A DNA stretch of 64,000 nucleotides, taken from NCBI GenBank assembly GCA_017545535.1, contig JAFWMS010000005.1, positions 1 through 64,000 of the forward strand, written 5' to 3'. The stretch comes from Clostridia bacterium (GTDB taxonomy: Bacteria > Bacillota > Clostridia > Christensenellales > CAG-138). The notes beneath the pieces were generated by a model. That model saw only the letters and a list, made by a program, of their open reading frames with translations. It had not been told where the DNA came from and made no database searches. Position 1 is the stretch's first letter, and every line of letters starts with the position of its first letter. Shown one piece after another: positions 9,497-17,439 of this stretch. Made by a program: the position numbers and the translations under genes.

Positions 9497-9550
9497 GCCG
9501 CTTTTTCTCTTCGGTGAAGAGAAAAAAGCGGCGGAAAAAGAGAAGCACAA
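9497..9550 (-). repeat. Three-hairpin repeat family, H3-only copy (copy F)
   Basis: GCCGCTTTTTCTCTTC pairs with GAAGAGAAAAAAGCGGC across a GGT loop (9497-9532), followed by GGAAAAAGAGAAGCAC. This equals hairpin H3 plus its linker from the full copies at 20.9, 23.2 and 63.1 kb, read on the minus strand. H1 and H2 are absent. It begins 10 bp after the ftsH stop. Confidence 0.75.
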
Positions 9551-9585
9551 AAAAAGGATTGTGGGTTAGTTCCACAGTCCTTTTT
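9551..9585. terminator. Bidirectional terminator between ftsH and the PAP2 gene
   Basis: A 14-bp stem (AAAAAGGATTGTGG/CCACAGTCCTTTTT, one G-T pair) with T-runs on both strands, between two convergent genes. Confidence 0.8.
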
Positions 9586-9600
9586 CATTTCAGTGAGCTT

Positions 9601-9757
9601 TTCTTTTTAGGCGGCTTTTTACCCATGGGCAAAACATAGTCGAAACCTTTGCAAAGCTCGGTTTCTCGTTGTTTTGCCCGTGCTTCGCCTCGCTGCATCT
9701 GCCACAGGCAGCGCTCGGCTTCGCACCCTTTCACCGAAAAGAAAAAACCGCAAAATT
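9601..9757 (+). repeat. Interrupted H3 copy of the three-hairpin family with inserted hairpins (copy H)
   Basis: The left part (TTTCTTTTTAGGCGGCTTTTT) matches the linker and 5' arm of H3. The matching 3' arm (CACCGAAAAGAAAAAACCGC) appears only near 9738-9757. About 115 bp between them hold two nested stem-loops: GGGCAAAACA pairs with TGTTTTGCCC enclosing CGAAACC/GGTTTC, and GTGC...GCAC encloses CGCTGC/GCAGCG. The whole folds as a three-way junction. It lies just beyond the PAP2 stop at 9771. Confidence 0.55.
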
Positions 9758-9770
9758 CCCCCATCGCCCC

Positions 9771-10454
9771 CTATCCCGCTCGCCTCCTGAGCCGGGGCGC
9801 CCAATAGTCCCTGCCGTAGACCAGGATCTCCGCCAGCAGCCCCACGGGCAGAGCGAAGAGCACGTCCAGGGCCGAATGCTGCTTCACGAAGCAGACCGCC
9901 AGGCACACGCCGACGACGAAGAGGGTGAGGCACCCTTTCCCCCAGGCGGGCAGGGCCTCGTCCTTCAGCCCCGCGGACAGGATCCCCAACGAATAGGCCA
10001 CGTGGAGGCTTGGGCAGACGCCGGTGCTGGTATCGAATGAATAGATGAAGGCCATGACCGCCGTTAAGAAATTCTCTCGGGGGAACACCTCCGGCCTAAG
10101 GTCCTGCCGGGTTGGCCAGAGGATATAGCAGACCATGGCCACGGCCTGGGTGATCATGATGAAGATCTGGATCTTCCGGAACCGGGGCACGTCGAAGAGC
10201 AGCGTATACAGCAAACTCCCGAACACCAGGGCGTACCAGCCCACGTAAAAGAGGGCGAACCACTCGTTGAAGGGGATAAGGTCGTCCAGCCGGCAGTGGA
10301 CGGGCGTGCACCTTTCCCAGGGGATCAGGTTCTCCGTGATGAAATAGAGGGCGAAATAGACGATCCACCCCCCCAACAGCTTCAGATGGGCGAACCGGGG
10401 CTCGTTCAGCTTTTTCAGGGAGAATCCCCGGTAATCGTAAACGGTCCGCTTCAT
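9771..10454 (-). CDS. PAP2-family (inositol-phosphotransferase-like) membrane phosphatase
   Basis: A 227-residue polytopic protein with about six hydrophobic segments. It has the PAP2 motifs in the variant form used by the Ipt1/AUR1-like branch: CPSLHVAYS (residues 147-155) for motif 2 and KQHSALDV (about 191-198) for motif 3, with WPTRQDLRP in the motif 1 area. Such enzymes hydrolyse or transfer phospho-head groups of lipids in the membrane. It is last in the mnmG-to-PAP2 run, and its ATG overlaps the TGA of the acyltransferase-like gene by 4 bp, which suggests joint work in lipid or polyprenol metabolism. Substrate unknown. Confidence 0.75.
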   Translation of the reverse strand: MKRTVYDYRGFSLKKLNEPRFAHLKLLGGWIVYFALYFITENLIPWERCTPVHCRLDDLIPFNEWFALFYVGWYALVFGSLLYTLLFDVPRFRKIQIFIMITQAVAMVCYILWPTRQDLRPEVFPRENFLTAVMAFIYSFDTSTGVCPSLHVAYSLGILSAGLKDEALPAWGKGCLTLFVVGVCLAVCFVKQHSALDVLFALPVGLLAEILVYGRDYWAPRLRRRAG

Positions 10455-11242
10455 CTCTCGTACACCTCCAACGGCCGGCTCCTCGGATACTCCCGCTTCG
10501 GGACGTTGGGGTAGGGCACAACGGTGTGCTCGGGCAGCGCCAAGGCTATCTCGGTGATCCGGTCCATGAGGGCCTTCGTCACCCGCCTGCGCTCCGTTTC
10601 CAGGGGGGCCGCCGGATCGAAGACGATGGGCCGCCCATAGGTCATGACCTTCAGCCGGGGCGCCAGATACAGGGGCACGAAGGCAAGGGCCTGCCCCGTC
10701 TGCTTATGGTACATGCGCCCCAGATCCACGAACCGATCCTGAAAGGCGTGGACGATGTTGTTGTGCTCGTCGTAGCACTCGGGGAAGATCACCAGCCTGT
10801 CCCCGTCCCGGAGCTTTTGCACCGACTCCCGGAAGGTGGACAGGGTCCTGGCGTCGTGGTAGACGCCGATGGTGTGGGCGTTGTTGAACACGCACACGGA
10901 CAGGGGCACGATCAGATGGCTCAACAGCTTATAGAACCAGCGGACGGCCTTGGGCTTCTGGGACCAAAAGTCCCGAAAGGCGTAGGCCGCCACCTCCTCC
11001 CGGTGCATCATCTCCCCGGTGCACCAGACCCAGTGACGGCCGGGGGTATACAGCTCCCCGGCGATGGGCCCGTACATCTGGCTGTGGTTCCCCACGACGA
11101 CGCAGGGCCCCTCCGGCAGGTTCTCCGCCCCTTCGATCCGCCACTTGGGGGAGAAGAGCCACACCCCATAGCGGATGAGGCGATAGGTGAAAGAGGTGGG
11201 CTTGTCGCCCACCTCCGCTTTTTTCAAAGATGGTGCGCTCAT
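10451..11242 (-). CDS. Divergent lysophospholipid acyltransferase-like protein
   Basis: A 263-residue protein resembling PlsC (LPLAT superfamily). The core motif reads GNHSQMYG: the catalytic His53 is present, but the Asp expected four residues on is Gly58. The EGTR block is replaced by FPECYDEHN (153-161). These changes suggest an unusual acceptor, a different enzyme or loss of activity. ATGA overlaps join it to the prsA-like gene upstream (11239-11242) and the PAP2 gene downstream (10451-10454), so translation is probably coupled. Membrane association is likely through hydrophobic helices near 107-120. Confidence 0.7.
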   Translation of the reverse strand: MSAPSLKKAEVGDKPTSFTYRLIRYGVWLFSPKWRIEGAENLPEGPCVVVGNHSQMYGPIAGELYTPGRHWVWCTGEMMHREEVAAYAFRDFWSQKPKAVRWFYKLLSHLIVPLSVCVFNNAHTIGVYHDARTLSTFRESVQKLRDGDRLVIFPECYDEHNNIVHAFQDRFVDLGRMYHKQTGQALAFVPLYLAPRLKVMTYGRPIVFDPAAPLETERRRVTKALMDRITEIALALPEHTVVPYPNVPKREYPRSRPLEVYER

Positions 11243-12666
11243 TGCACGCCTACGCCCGCGTAGTTGTCCTCATAGAAGACGGCGGCGTTCCGGGCCTCGT
11301 TGAGCCAATCCTCCTGGACGGCGTCCCATTCCTCGGTCTGCCGGGCGGCCAGGGCGGCGGCGGTGAAGGTCTCCGGATCGTCGTCGAAGGACGCTGCTCC
11401 GGCGGGCAGATCGGCCAGCCGCTGAATAAGGTAGAAGCTGTCCCCCACCTGAATGAGCTCAGAGATCTCCCCCTCCTGCAGGGCCACGGCGGCCTCCCAG
11501 ACCTGCTGGGGCCACTCCTCGTCCTGGGCCTTGGTATAGAAGATCACGGTGCCGTCCCGCCTGGGCTCCCCTTCGGCGTAGCCGTAGAAGCCCATGGTCC
11601 CCTCCTCGTTGGAGTAGGTATTGAAGAGGGTGACGAAGTCCGTGCCCTTCAGGGCGTCCGCCCGGGCCCGCTGGGCCTTGTCTCCGGACTTCTGCAGCAG
11701 GCCGGCGTTGGCCGCCTGGAGCTCCTGATACCGGGCCACGATCTGGGCCTGCCGATCCTCGTCCAGATCCCGGAGCACCAGCTTCCCGTATTCCGATTCC
11801 AGATTGGTCATCTCCAGCTCGTTGGCAGAGTAGGCGGCGCTGTCGTCCGGGTCTACGTCGAAGGTCAGCACCTGCATCCGGCCGAAGCCCTCCGGCGTGT
11901 ACAGGACCGGGATCTCGCTGTCCCCCAGACGGTAGCTCTGGTCCTGCTCCTTATAGGCGGAATAGTCCTCCTCGAAGCTCTCCTTCTGGCTGGCCGCCTC
12001 CGCCTCGAACCAGGCTTTGGCTTCCGCCTCGGTGACGGACACGCCCTTGTTGAACTCGTCCTGCAAAAGCTCGGTCATCGCGCTCTCCTCATAGGAGGCG
12101 GTCACCTCCCCCAGCCACTGGTCGAAGGAGTAGCCGAAGTAGTCCTCCACGTCCTTTTTCAAAAACTCCCGAGCCTTCTCGGCCAGGGCCACCGGGTCCG
12201 CGTCCTCGCCCAGCTCCTCCTTGGCCTGGTCCAGATAGTCGCCGGCGTACTCCACCATGAGCTCCTCCACCTGCTGGGCCACCTCTTCCCGCTTTTCCTC
12301 GGTGAGAGTCACGCCCATCTCTTTGGCTTTCCAGGGCAGGACCTTGGCCGAAAGCAGGTCCTCGACGACCATGTCCCGATACTGCCCGATCTCCTCCGCA
12401 GTGGTGGGCGCGGACACGCCGTAGTAGCCCATGTACTCGATGACGGTGTTGTAGCTGGCGCGTACCTCCCCCACGGTGACGGTGAAGTCCCCCAAGGTGA
12501 AGGCGGGCAGCTCGTCCGCAGCAGCGGTGTCGGTTGCGGCGCTTTGGGTCGCGGCGGGCTGGGCGTCCGACTTAGTCGCCTCCGCGGCCGGCTTCTCCTC
12601 CAAACAGCCCGCCAGGCCCAGCAGCATGGCTGCGCTCAGGACCAGGGCCAATAGCTTCTTACTCAC
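11239..12666 (-). CDS. PrsA/SurA-like foldase lipoprotein
   Basis: A 475-residue lipoprotein. The signal peptide ends in the lipobox LAGC (Cys21), followed by an Ala/Thr/Ser-rich linker. Residues 55-230 look like a SurA N-terminal chaperone domain. Residues 275-430 include LQVGDS-type and FGR...VLTF-like segments reminiscent of a diverged parvulin/PpiC core (a break after QEGEISELIQVGDSFYLIQ is typical of its end). Probable role: folding of exported proteins outside the membrane. The start is GTG at 12666 with AGGAATC upstream; it follows mfd by 39 bp in the same run. Prolyl isomerase activity is inferred, not certain. Confidence 0.75.
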   Translation of the reverse strand: MSKKLLALVLSAAMLLGLAGCLEEKPAAEATKSDAQPAATQSAATDTAAADELPAFTLGDFTVTVGEVRASYNTVIEYMGYYGVSAPTTAEEIGQYRDMVVEDLLSAKVLPWKAKEMGVTLTEEKREEVAQQVEELMVEYAGDYLDQAKEELGEDADPVALAEKAREFLKKDVEDYFGYSFDQWLGEVTASYEESAMTELLQDEFNKGVSVTEAEAKAWFEAEAASQKESFEEDYSAYKEQDQSYRLGDSEIPVLYTPEGFGRMQVLTFDVDPDDSAAYSANELEMTNLESEYGKLVLRDLDEDRQAQIVARYQELQAANAGLLQKSGDKAQRARADALKGTDFVTLFNTYSNEEGTMGFYGYAEGEPRRDGTVIFYTKAQDEEWPQQVWEAAVALQEGEISELIQVGDSFYLIQRLADLPAGAASFDDDPETFTAAALAARQTEEWDAVQEDWLNEARNAAVFYEDNYAGVGVQ

Positions 12667-12705
12667 GATTCCTGTTTCCTTTCTGTTTATCTATGCTTTG
12701 CCCCA

Positions 12706-15700
12706 TTATACCCTCTCCTCCAGCCGGTTGCAATCCGCCAGGATGGAAAGAAATTGTGGCAGTTTTTTTACAAATTCGTCCGCCGAACGCCCCTTGACGG
12801 CGATCTCCACGACCGCCGGGTCCCCGGCGAGGAGCCGCGCCCCCTGTTCACCCGAGAGGGCCATTAACAGCTTTCCCCCGTCGGGCCGGGCGCTCCGGTC
12901 GTATTTGAGGGTGGTTTTCCCCGGCTTCACCGTCACGGACAAAAACCCGGCCCGGGCGGCCAGATGCTTGATGAGGGAGAGCCGCATGAGCCGCTCCACG
13001 CTCTCGGGCAGATCCCCGTACCGGTCGGTGAACTCGTCGTACATGTCCTCGAACATGGGCTCGTCCTCGATCTCAGCGATCCGCTTGTACATGGCCATCC
13101 GCTGCAGCTCCCCGTTCACGAAGCCCTTGGGCACGAAAGCGTCCCCGGGGGCGTCCACCGCCGTGTCGATGAGGGGCAGGACCTCCCGGCCCGTCTCCTC
13201 GTCCACCGCCTGGCGGATGAGCTTGCAGTAGAATTCATAGCCCACGTCCGCCAGATGCCCGTGCTGCTCCGCCCCCAGCAGGCTCCCGGCGCCCCGGATC
13301 TCCAGATCCCGCATGGCCAGCCGGTATCCGGCCCCGAACTGGGTGAACTCCCGCACCGCCAGCAGCCGCTTTTGGGCCGCCTCGGGCAGGGACCGGCTCT
13401 GGGGCACGGTGAAGTAGGCGTAGGCGATCCGGTTCGATCGCCCCACCCGGCCCCTGAGCTGGTAGAGCTGGGCCAAACCCAGCTTATCCGCGTCCAGGAC
13501 CACCAGGGTGTTGCAATTCGGTATGTCCACGCCGCTCTCCACGATGGTGGAGCAAAGGAGCACGTCCGCCTCGTGTCGGATGAAGGCCATCATGGCCTGC
13601 TCCAGGGCGTGCTCGTTCATCTGCCCGTGGGCCATGATGAACCGGGCCTCCGGCACCAGCTCCTGAAAATGGCTGAGAGTGCTCTCCATGCCCAGGACCC
13701 GGTTGCTGACCAAAAAGACCTGGCCGCCCCGGGAGAGCTCCCGCCGGATGGCGACGGCGATCTGGGCGTCGGTATACTCCACCACGTAGGTTTGCACCGG
13801 GAACCGGTTCTCCGGCGGCGTCTCGATGACGGACACGTCCCTGACTCCGGTCATGGCCATGTTCAAGGTCCGGGGGATGGGGGTGGCGGTCATGGTCAGC
13901 ACGTCCACCTGGCTGCGCATGGCCTTGATCTGCTCCTTGTGGTTCACGCCGAAGCGGTGCTCTTCGTCGATGATCAAGAGCCCTAAATCCTTGAATTTCA
14001 CGTCTTTCGCCAGCAGGGCGTGGGTGCCGATGACCATGTCCATCTCCCCGGTGGCCAAAGCTTTCTTCACGTTGTCCCGCTCCTTGGGGGTCTGGAACCG
14101 GGAGAGGCACCCCACCGTCACGGGGAAGGCGGAGAACCGCTCGGAGACGGTGGCGAAATGCTGCTGGGCCAGGATGGTGGTGGGGGCCAGCAGCGCCACC
14201 TGCTTCCCGTCCTGGATGGCCTTGAAGGCGGCCCGGATGGCCACCTCGGTCTTGCCGTAGCCCACGTCCCCGCAGAGGAGCCGATCCATGGGCCGGCGGC
14301 TCTCCATGTCCGCCTTCACCTCCCGGATGGACCTGAGCTGATCCCGGGTCTCCTCATAGGGGAAGGCGCTTTCCAGCTTCCGCTGCCAGGGCGTGTCCGG
14401 GGAGAAGGCAAAGCCCATCCGAGACGCCCGCTTGGCGTACAGGGCCGCCAGATCCACCGCCAGCTTCTTGGCGGCGGCCCGGGCCTTTTGGACCTTCTGC
14501 TGCCACTCGCCGCCCCCCAGCTTGCTCAGGGGAGGTGCCACGTCCTCCCCCGAGGAGCCCATGTATTTTTGTATCCGGTCCAGCTGGTCCGTGGGGATGT
14601 AGAGCTTGTCGCCCCCTTTGTAGACCAAAAGCAGGTAATCCCGGGTGCTGTTCTGGACCGTGAGCTGCTCCACGCCCACGAACCGGCCCACGCCGTGGGC
14701 CTCGTGGACCACGTAGTCCCCCACGGTCAGATCGGAAAATTTGAGGCCGCTTTTCTTCTTCCGGGGCCGGGACATGCGCTTGCCGAAGAGCTCCGCCCCG
14801 GTGAGCACCATGAGCTTTTGGGCCGGGCACAAAAAGCCCCGGGGCAGGCTCTCCCGAAGGATCAGCACCTCGCCGGGCTCCACCGCCCGGTCGAGCCCGT
14901 CCGATATGGCGCATCTCAGCTCGTCCTGGAGGCTTTGGAGCAGGGCGTCGGCGCTTTCGCCCCCGTATAAAAGGGCGCTGCCGCCGGTCTGCCGAAACCG
15001 TTTCAGCTCCCGGCAAAGCTCCCCCATGTCCCCCAGGTACATGGGCGCCCCCTCCAGGGTGAACTTCACCCGCATCTGGTGCTCCAACTCCCGGCTGGTG
15101 CGGAACAGGGCGTAGACGGCCCCCGTCCGCCGGGTGTTCAAAACGGTGTTCAGATACCCGTCCTCCCGCAGGAGCTTCGCCTGCAGGGGATGGCCCTCCT
15201 CCCGCTCCAGCATGGCGGTGACGGACTCCAAAAACAGGGTCCGGGCCGTCCGCCCCTCCTCCAGCACCCGGTCGGGCTCGATGACAAGCAACCTGCAGTC
15301 CCCGGGCAGATAGTCGCCAAGGGAGGTCTCCTCCTCATACAGCAGGGGCAGCAGCACGTCCGCCCCCAGGGTGGGCCTGTTTTCCGCCCAGTCCTCCCGC
15401 TCCCGGTCGAAGCCCGCTCTGTCTCCCAGGGCTTTCAGGGCCTTGCGGACCCGGGCGCCGGGCTGGGGCGTCTCGAAGGCAGGCGGGATCAGGGCCCGAT
15501 CCGTCTGGCGGATGGACCGCTGGGTGCTCACGTCGAACCAGCGGAGCTGGTCCACCTCGTCGTCGAAGAATTCGATCCGGCAGGGCTCCTCCCCCTGGGG
15601 CGGGAACACGTCCAAAATATCGCCCCGGAGGGCCACCTGGCCCGGGCCTTCCAGCATATCCACCCGTTCGTAGCCCGCCGCCACCAGATCGGCAAGCAGC

Positions 15701-16146
15701 TCCCGGGGGGGCAGCACGTCCCCCCGCTTCACCACCTTCAGCTGAGAGATGAAGGCTTCCGGCGGGGCCAACCGCTCCAAAAGGGCCGCCGCGCAGGTGA
15801 CGAACAGGGTGGGCACGCCCAAGGCCAGCCGGGACAGGACCCCCAGCCGCTGGCTCCGCCGCTCCGGCGCCGCCGCTTGCACGTGGACCAGGGGCAGCTC
15901 CCGGGGCAGAAAGGCCTGGACGTCCGGCCGATAGCTTTTGAGCTCGTTGAACAGGTCCACGGCCGCCGCCTCGGTGTCCAGGACCACCATCGTGGTCCCC
16001 TCCTCCGAAAGGGCGGCGAACACCGGCGCCCGGGCAGCGTCAGGCAGGGAAAAGACCGCCGCGGGGCCCCTTCCCTCCCTGAGCCCGGACAGCAGCTCGC
16101 TCACCGCCGGGTCCTGTTTCAATCGCTGGAGCAGATATTCCTTCAT
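12706..16146 (-). CDS. mfd: Transcription-repair coupling factor Mfd
   Basis: A 1146-residue translocase that removes stalled RNA polymerase and recruits UvrA. The N-terminus is UvrB-like. The RNA polymerase interaction domain (GDYVVHEAHGVGRFVGVEQL) lies around residues 475-495. The helicase core has Walker A CGDVGYGKTE, the DEEH box LLIIDEEHRFG, and the TRG C-terminal region. Full family length. Its ATG overlaps the pth stop by 4 bp (16143-16146), an arrangement (pth-mfd) common in Bacillota. uvrB lies elsewhere in this window at 40.3 kb. Confidence 0.96.
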   Translation of the reverse strand: MKEYLLQRLKQDPAVSELLSGLREGRGPAAVFSLPDAARAPVFAALSEEGTTMVVLDTEAAAVDLFNELKSYRPDVQAFLPRELPLVHVQAAAPERRSQRLGVLSRLALGVPTLFVTCAAALLERLAPPEAFISQLKVVKRGDVLPPRELLADLVAAGYERVDMLEGPGQVALRGDILDVFPPQGEEPCRIEFFDDEVDQLRWFDVSTQRSIRQTDRALIPPAFETPQPGARVRKALKALGDRAGFDREREDWAENRPTLGADVLLPLLYEEETSLGDYLPGDCRLLVIEPDRVLEEGRTARTLFLESVTAMLEREEGHPLQAKLLREDGYLNTVLNTRRTGAVYALFRTSRELEHQMRVKFTLEGAPMYLGDMGELCRELKRFRQTGGSALLYGGESADALLQSLQDELRCAISDGLDRAVEPGEVLILRESLPRGFLCPAQKLMVLTGAELFGKRMSRPRKKKSGLKFSDLTVGDYVVHEAHGVGRFVGVEQLTVQNSTRDYLLLVYKGGDKLYIPTDQLDRIQKYMGSSGEDVAPPLSKLGGGEWQQKVQKARAAAKKLAVDLAALYAKRASRMGFAFSPDTPWQRKLESAFPYEETRDQLRSIREVKADMESRRPMDRLLCGDVGYGKTEVAIRAAFKAIQDGKQVALLAPTTILAQQHFATVSERFSAFPVTVGCLSRFQTPKERDNVKKALATGEMDMVIGTHALLAKDVKFKDLGLLIIDEEHRFGVNHKEQIKAMRSQVDVLTMTATPIPRTLNMAMTGVRDVSVIETPPENRFPVQTYVVEYTDAQIAVAIRRELSRGGQVFLVSNRVLGMESTLSHFQELVPEARFIMAHGQMNEHALEQAMMAFIRHEADVLLCSTIVESGVDIPNCNTLVVLDADKLGLAQLYQLRGRVGRSNRIAYAYFTVPQSRSLPEAAQKRLLAVREFTQFGAGYRLAMRDLEIRGAGSLLGAEQHGHLADVGYEFYCKLIRQAVDEETGREVLPLIDTAVDAPGDAFVPKGFVNGELQRMAMYKRIAEIEDEPMFEDMYDEFTDRYGDLPESVERLMRLSLIKHLAARAGFLSVTVKPGKTTLKYDRSARPDGGKLLMALSGEQGARLLAGDPAVVEIAVKGRSADEFVKKLPQFLSILADCNRLEERV

Positions 16147-16739
16147 TCTTCCGTCTGGGTTTGGCGGGGGTTCTTCTCGTGGCGCTTGTTGAAGCGGCTC
16201 TGGGCCAACTCCACGTCCCCCTTCACGATGAGCTCTGCCGCGTCCGCCGCCTTCTCGTAGGCCTCCGCCAGGGTGGCCTGCTCGTCCTTGCTGGGGCGCT
16301 TCAACACGTAGTCCCGTAGCTGCAGACTCACGTCCTGGCCCGCGCCGATGCGGATGCGGGGGAAGTTCTCGGAGTTCAAACAGGCGATGATGCTCTTGAG
16401 GCCGTTGTGGGTGCCCGCGGAGCCCTTCGCCCGGATGCGCAAACTCCCGCAGGGCAGATCCACGTCGTCGCAGAGGACGATGAGCTTCTCCGGGGGCAGC
16501 TTATAGAAATGCATGACCTGCTGCAGGCAGTCGCCGCTCAGGTTCATATAGGTCTGGGGCTTCACCAGGATCACCCGCTCGCCGTTGAGCTCCCCCTCGC
16601 CCAACAGGCCGGAGAACTTCTTGTCCTTGATCTTCACGCCCATGCGCTGGGCGATCACGTCCAGGGCCATGAAGCCGATATTGTGCCGGGTCTTCCGATA
16701 GCTCAGGCCAGGGTTGCCCAGTCCCGCGATCACGTACAT
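16143..16739 (-). CDS. pth: Peptidyl-tRNA hydrolase
   Basis: A 198-residue enzyme that frees tRNA from peptidyl-tRNA released by stalled ribosomes. Family motifs present: AGLGNPG (residues 5-11), TRHNIGFM with catalytic His20, KPQTYMNLSG, and DDVDLPCG with the key Asp. The extra C-terminal tail is basic. It lies 13 bp after rsmG and overlaps mfd by 4 bp in the minus-strand run. Confidence 0.96.
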   Translation of the reverse strand: MYVIAGLGNPGLSYRKTRHNIGFMALDVIAQRMGVKIKDKKFSGLLGEGELNGERVILVKPQTYMNLSGDCLQQVMHFYKLPPEKLIVLCDDVDLPCGSLRIRAKGSAGTHNGLKSIIACLNSENFPRIRIGAGQDVSLQLRDYVLKRPSKDEQATLAEAYEKAADAAELIVKGDVELAQSRFNKRHEKNPRQTQTEE

Positions 16740-16752
16740 GGTTTTTTCTCCT

Positions 16753-17439
16753 TTACAGAGGCTTTTTATTGGGGGTCCCGGCCTTCCGGGGATACTGCTT
16801 CGGCGTGGGGGCCGTCTTGTCCGCGAAGATCAGGCACCGCTTGCCGAGGTCGGATGCAAGTTCCTCGCTCCTGAGCTTCACGTGGAGCAAAAAGGCCGCG
16901 CTCTTGGCGTTTTGAAGTTCCTCCGCCGCGTCGCCCTTGTAGGCGATGGCGCTGCCGCCCACCTTCACGAAGGGGGTGGTGAGCTCCAGCAGCACCGGCA
17001 GGTTCGCCACCGCCCGGGAGAGGGCCGCGTCGAATCGCTCCCGATAGAGCCGATCTTGACCCAGATCCTCCGCCCGGCCGTGGACCAGCGTGGCTGTGAG
17101 GCCCAGCTCCTTCAGCAGGGCGTCCAAAAAGGTGAGCCGCTTATGCAGGCTGTCCGCCAGCGTCAGCTCCAGCTTGGGCTCCATGATGAGCAGCGGCACC
17201 CCGGGGAACCCGGCCCCGGTGCCCACGTCGATGACCTGCATGCCCGGTTTCAAATAGGGCAGGGCCGCCAGGGAGTCCGCAAAATGCTTCTCGGCCACCT
17301 CCACCGGGTCCGTGATGGCGGTCAGATTCATCCGTTCGTTCCATTCGGCCAAAAGGCGATGGTAGGTTTCGAACCGGTCCAGGGCGGTCTCGTCCGCCTG
17401 GGGCAGGGCCCTTTTCAGTATATCCCGCATGTCGCTCAC
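16753..17439 (-). CDS. rsmG: 16S rRNA (guanine-N7) methyltransferase RsmG
   Basis: A 228-residue SAM-dependent methyltransferase of the GidB family that modifies 16S rRNA (G527, E. coli numbering). Seen: NLTAITDPVEVAEKHF, VIDVGTGAGFPGVPL (the SAM loop) and ALSRAVANLPVLLE. The GTG at 17439 overlaps the mnmG stop (GTGA) and has GGGGGAT close upstream; the in-frame ATG three codons later is the alternative. The mnmG-rsmG pair followed by parA and parB nearby is the classical origin-proximal set. Confidence 0.94.
   Translation of the reverse strand: MSDMRDILKRALPQADETALDRFETYHRLLAEWNERMNLTAITDPVEVAEKHFADSLAALPYLKPGMQVIDVGTGAGFPGVPLLIMEPKLELTLADSLHKRLTFLDALLKELGLTATLVHGRAEDLGQDRLYRERFDAALSRAVANLPVLLELTTPFVKVGGSAIAYKGDAAEELQNAKSAAFLLHVKLRSEELASDLGKRCLIFADKTAPTPKQYPRKAGTPNKKPL

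Noticed and set aside
7447..9588. 713-codon open frame antisense to ftsH
   Set aside because: Same reason: ftsH has all family motifs on the other strand.
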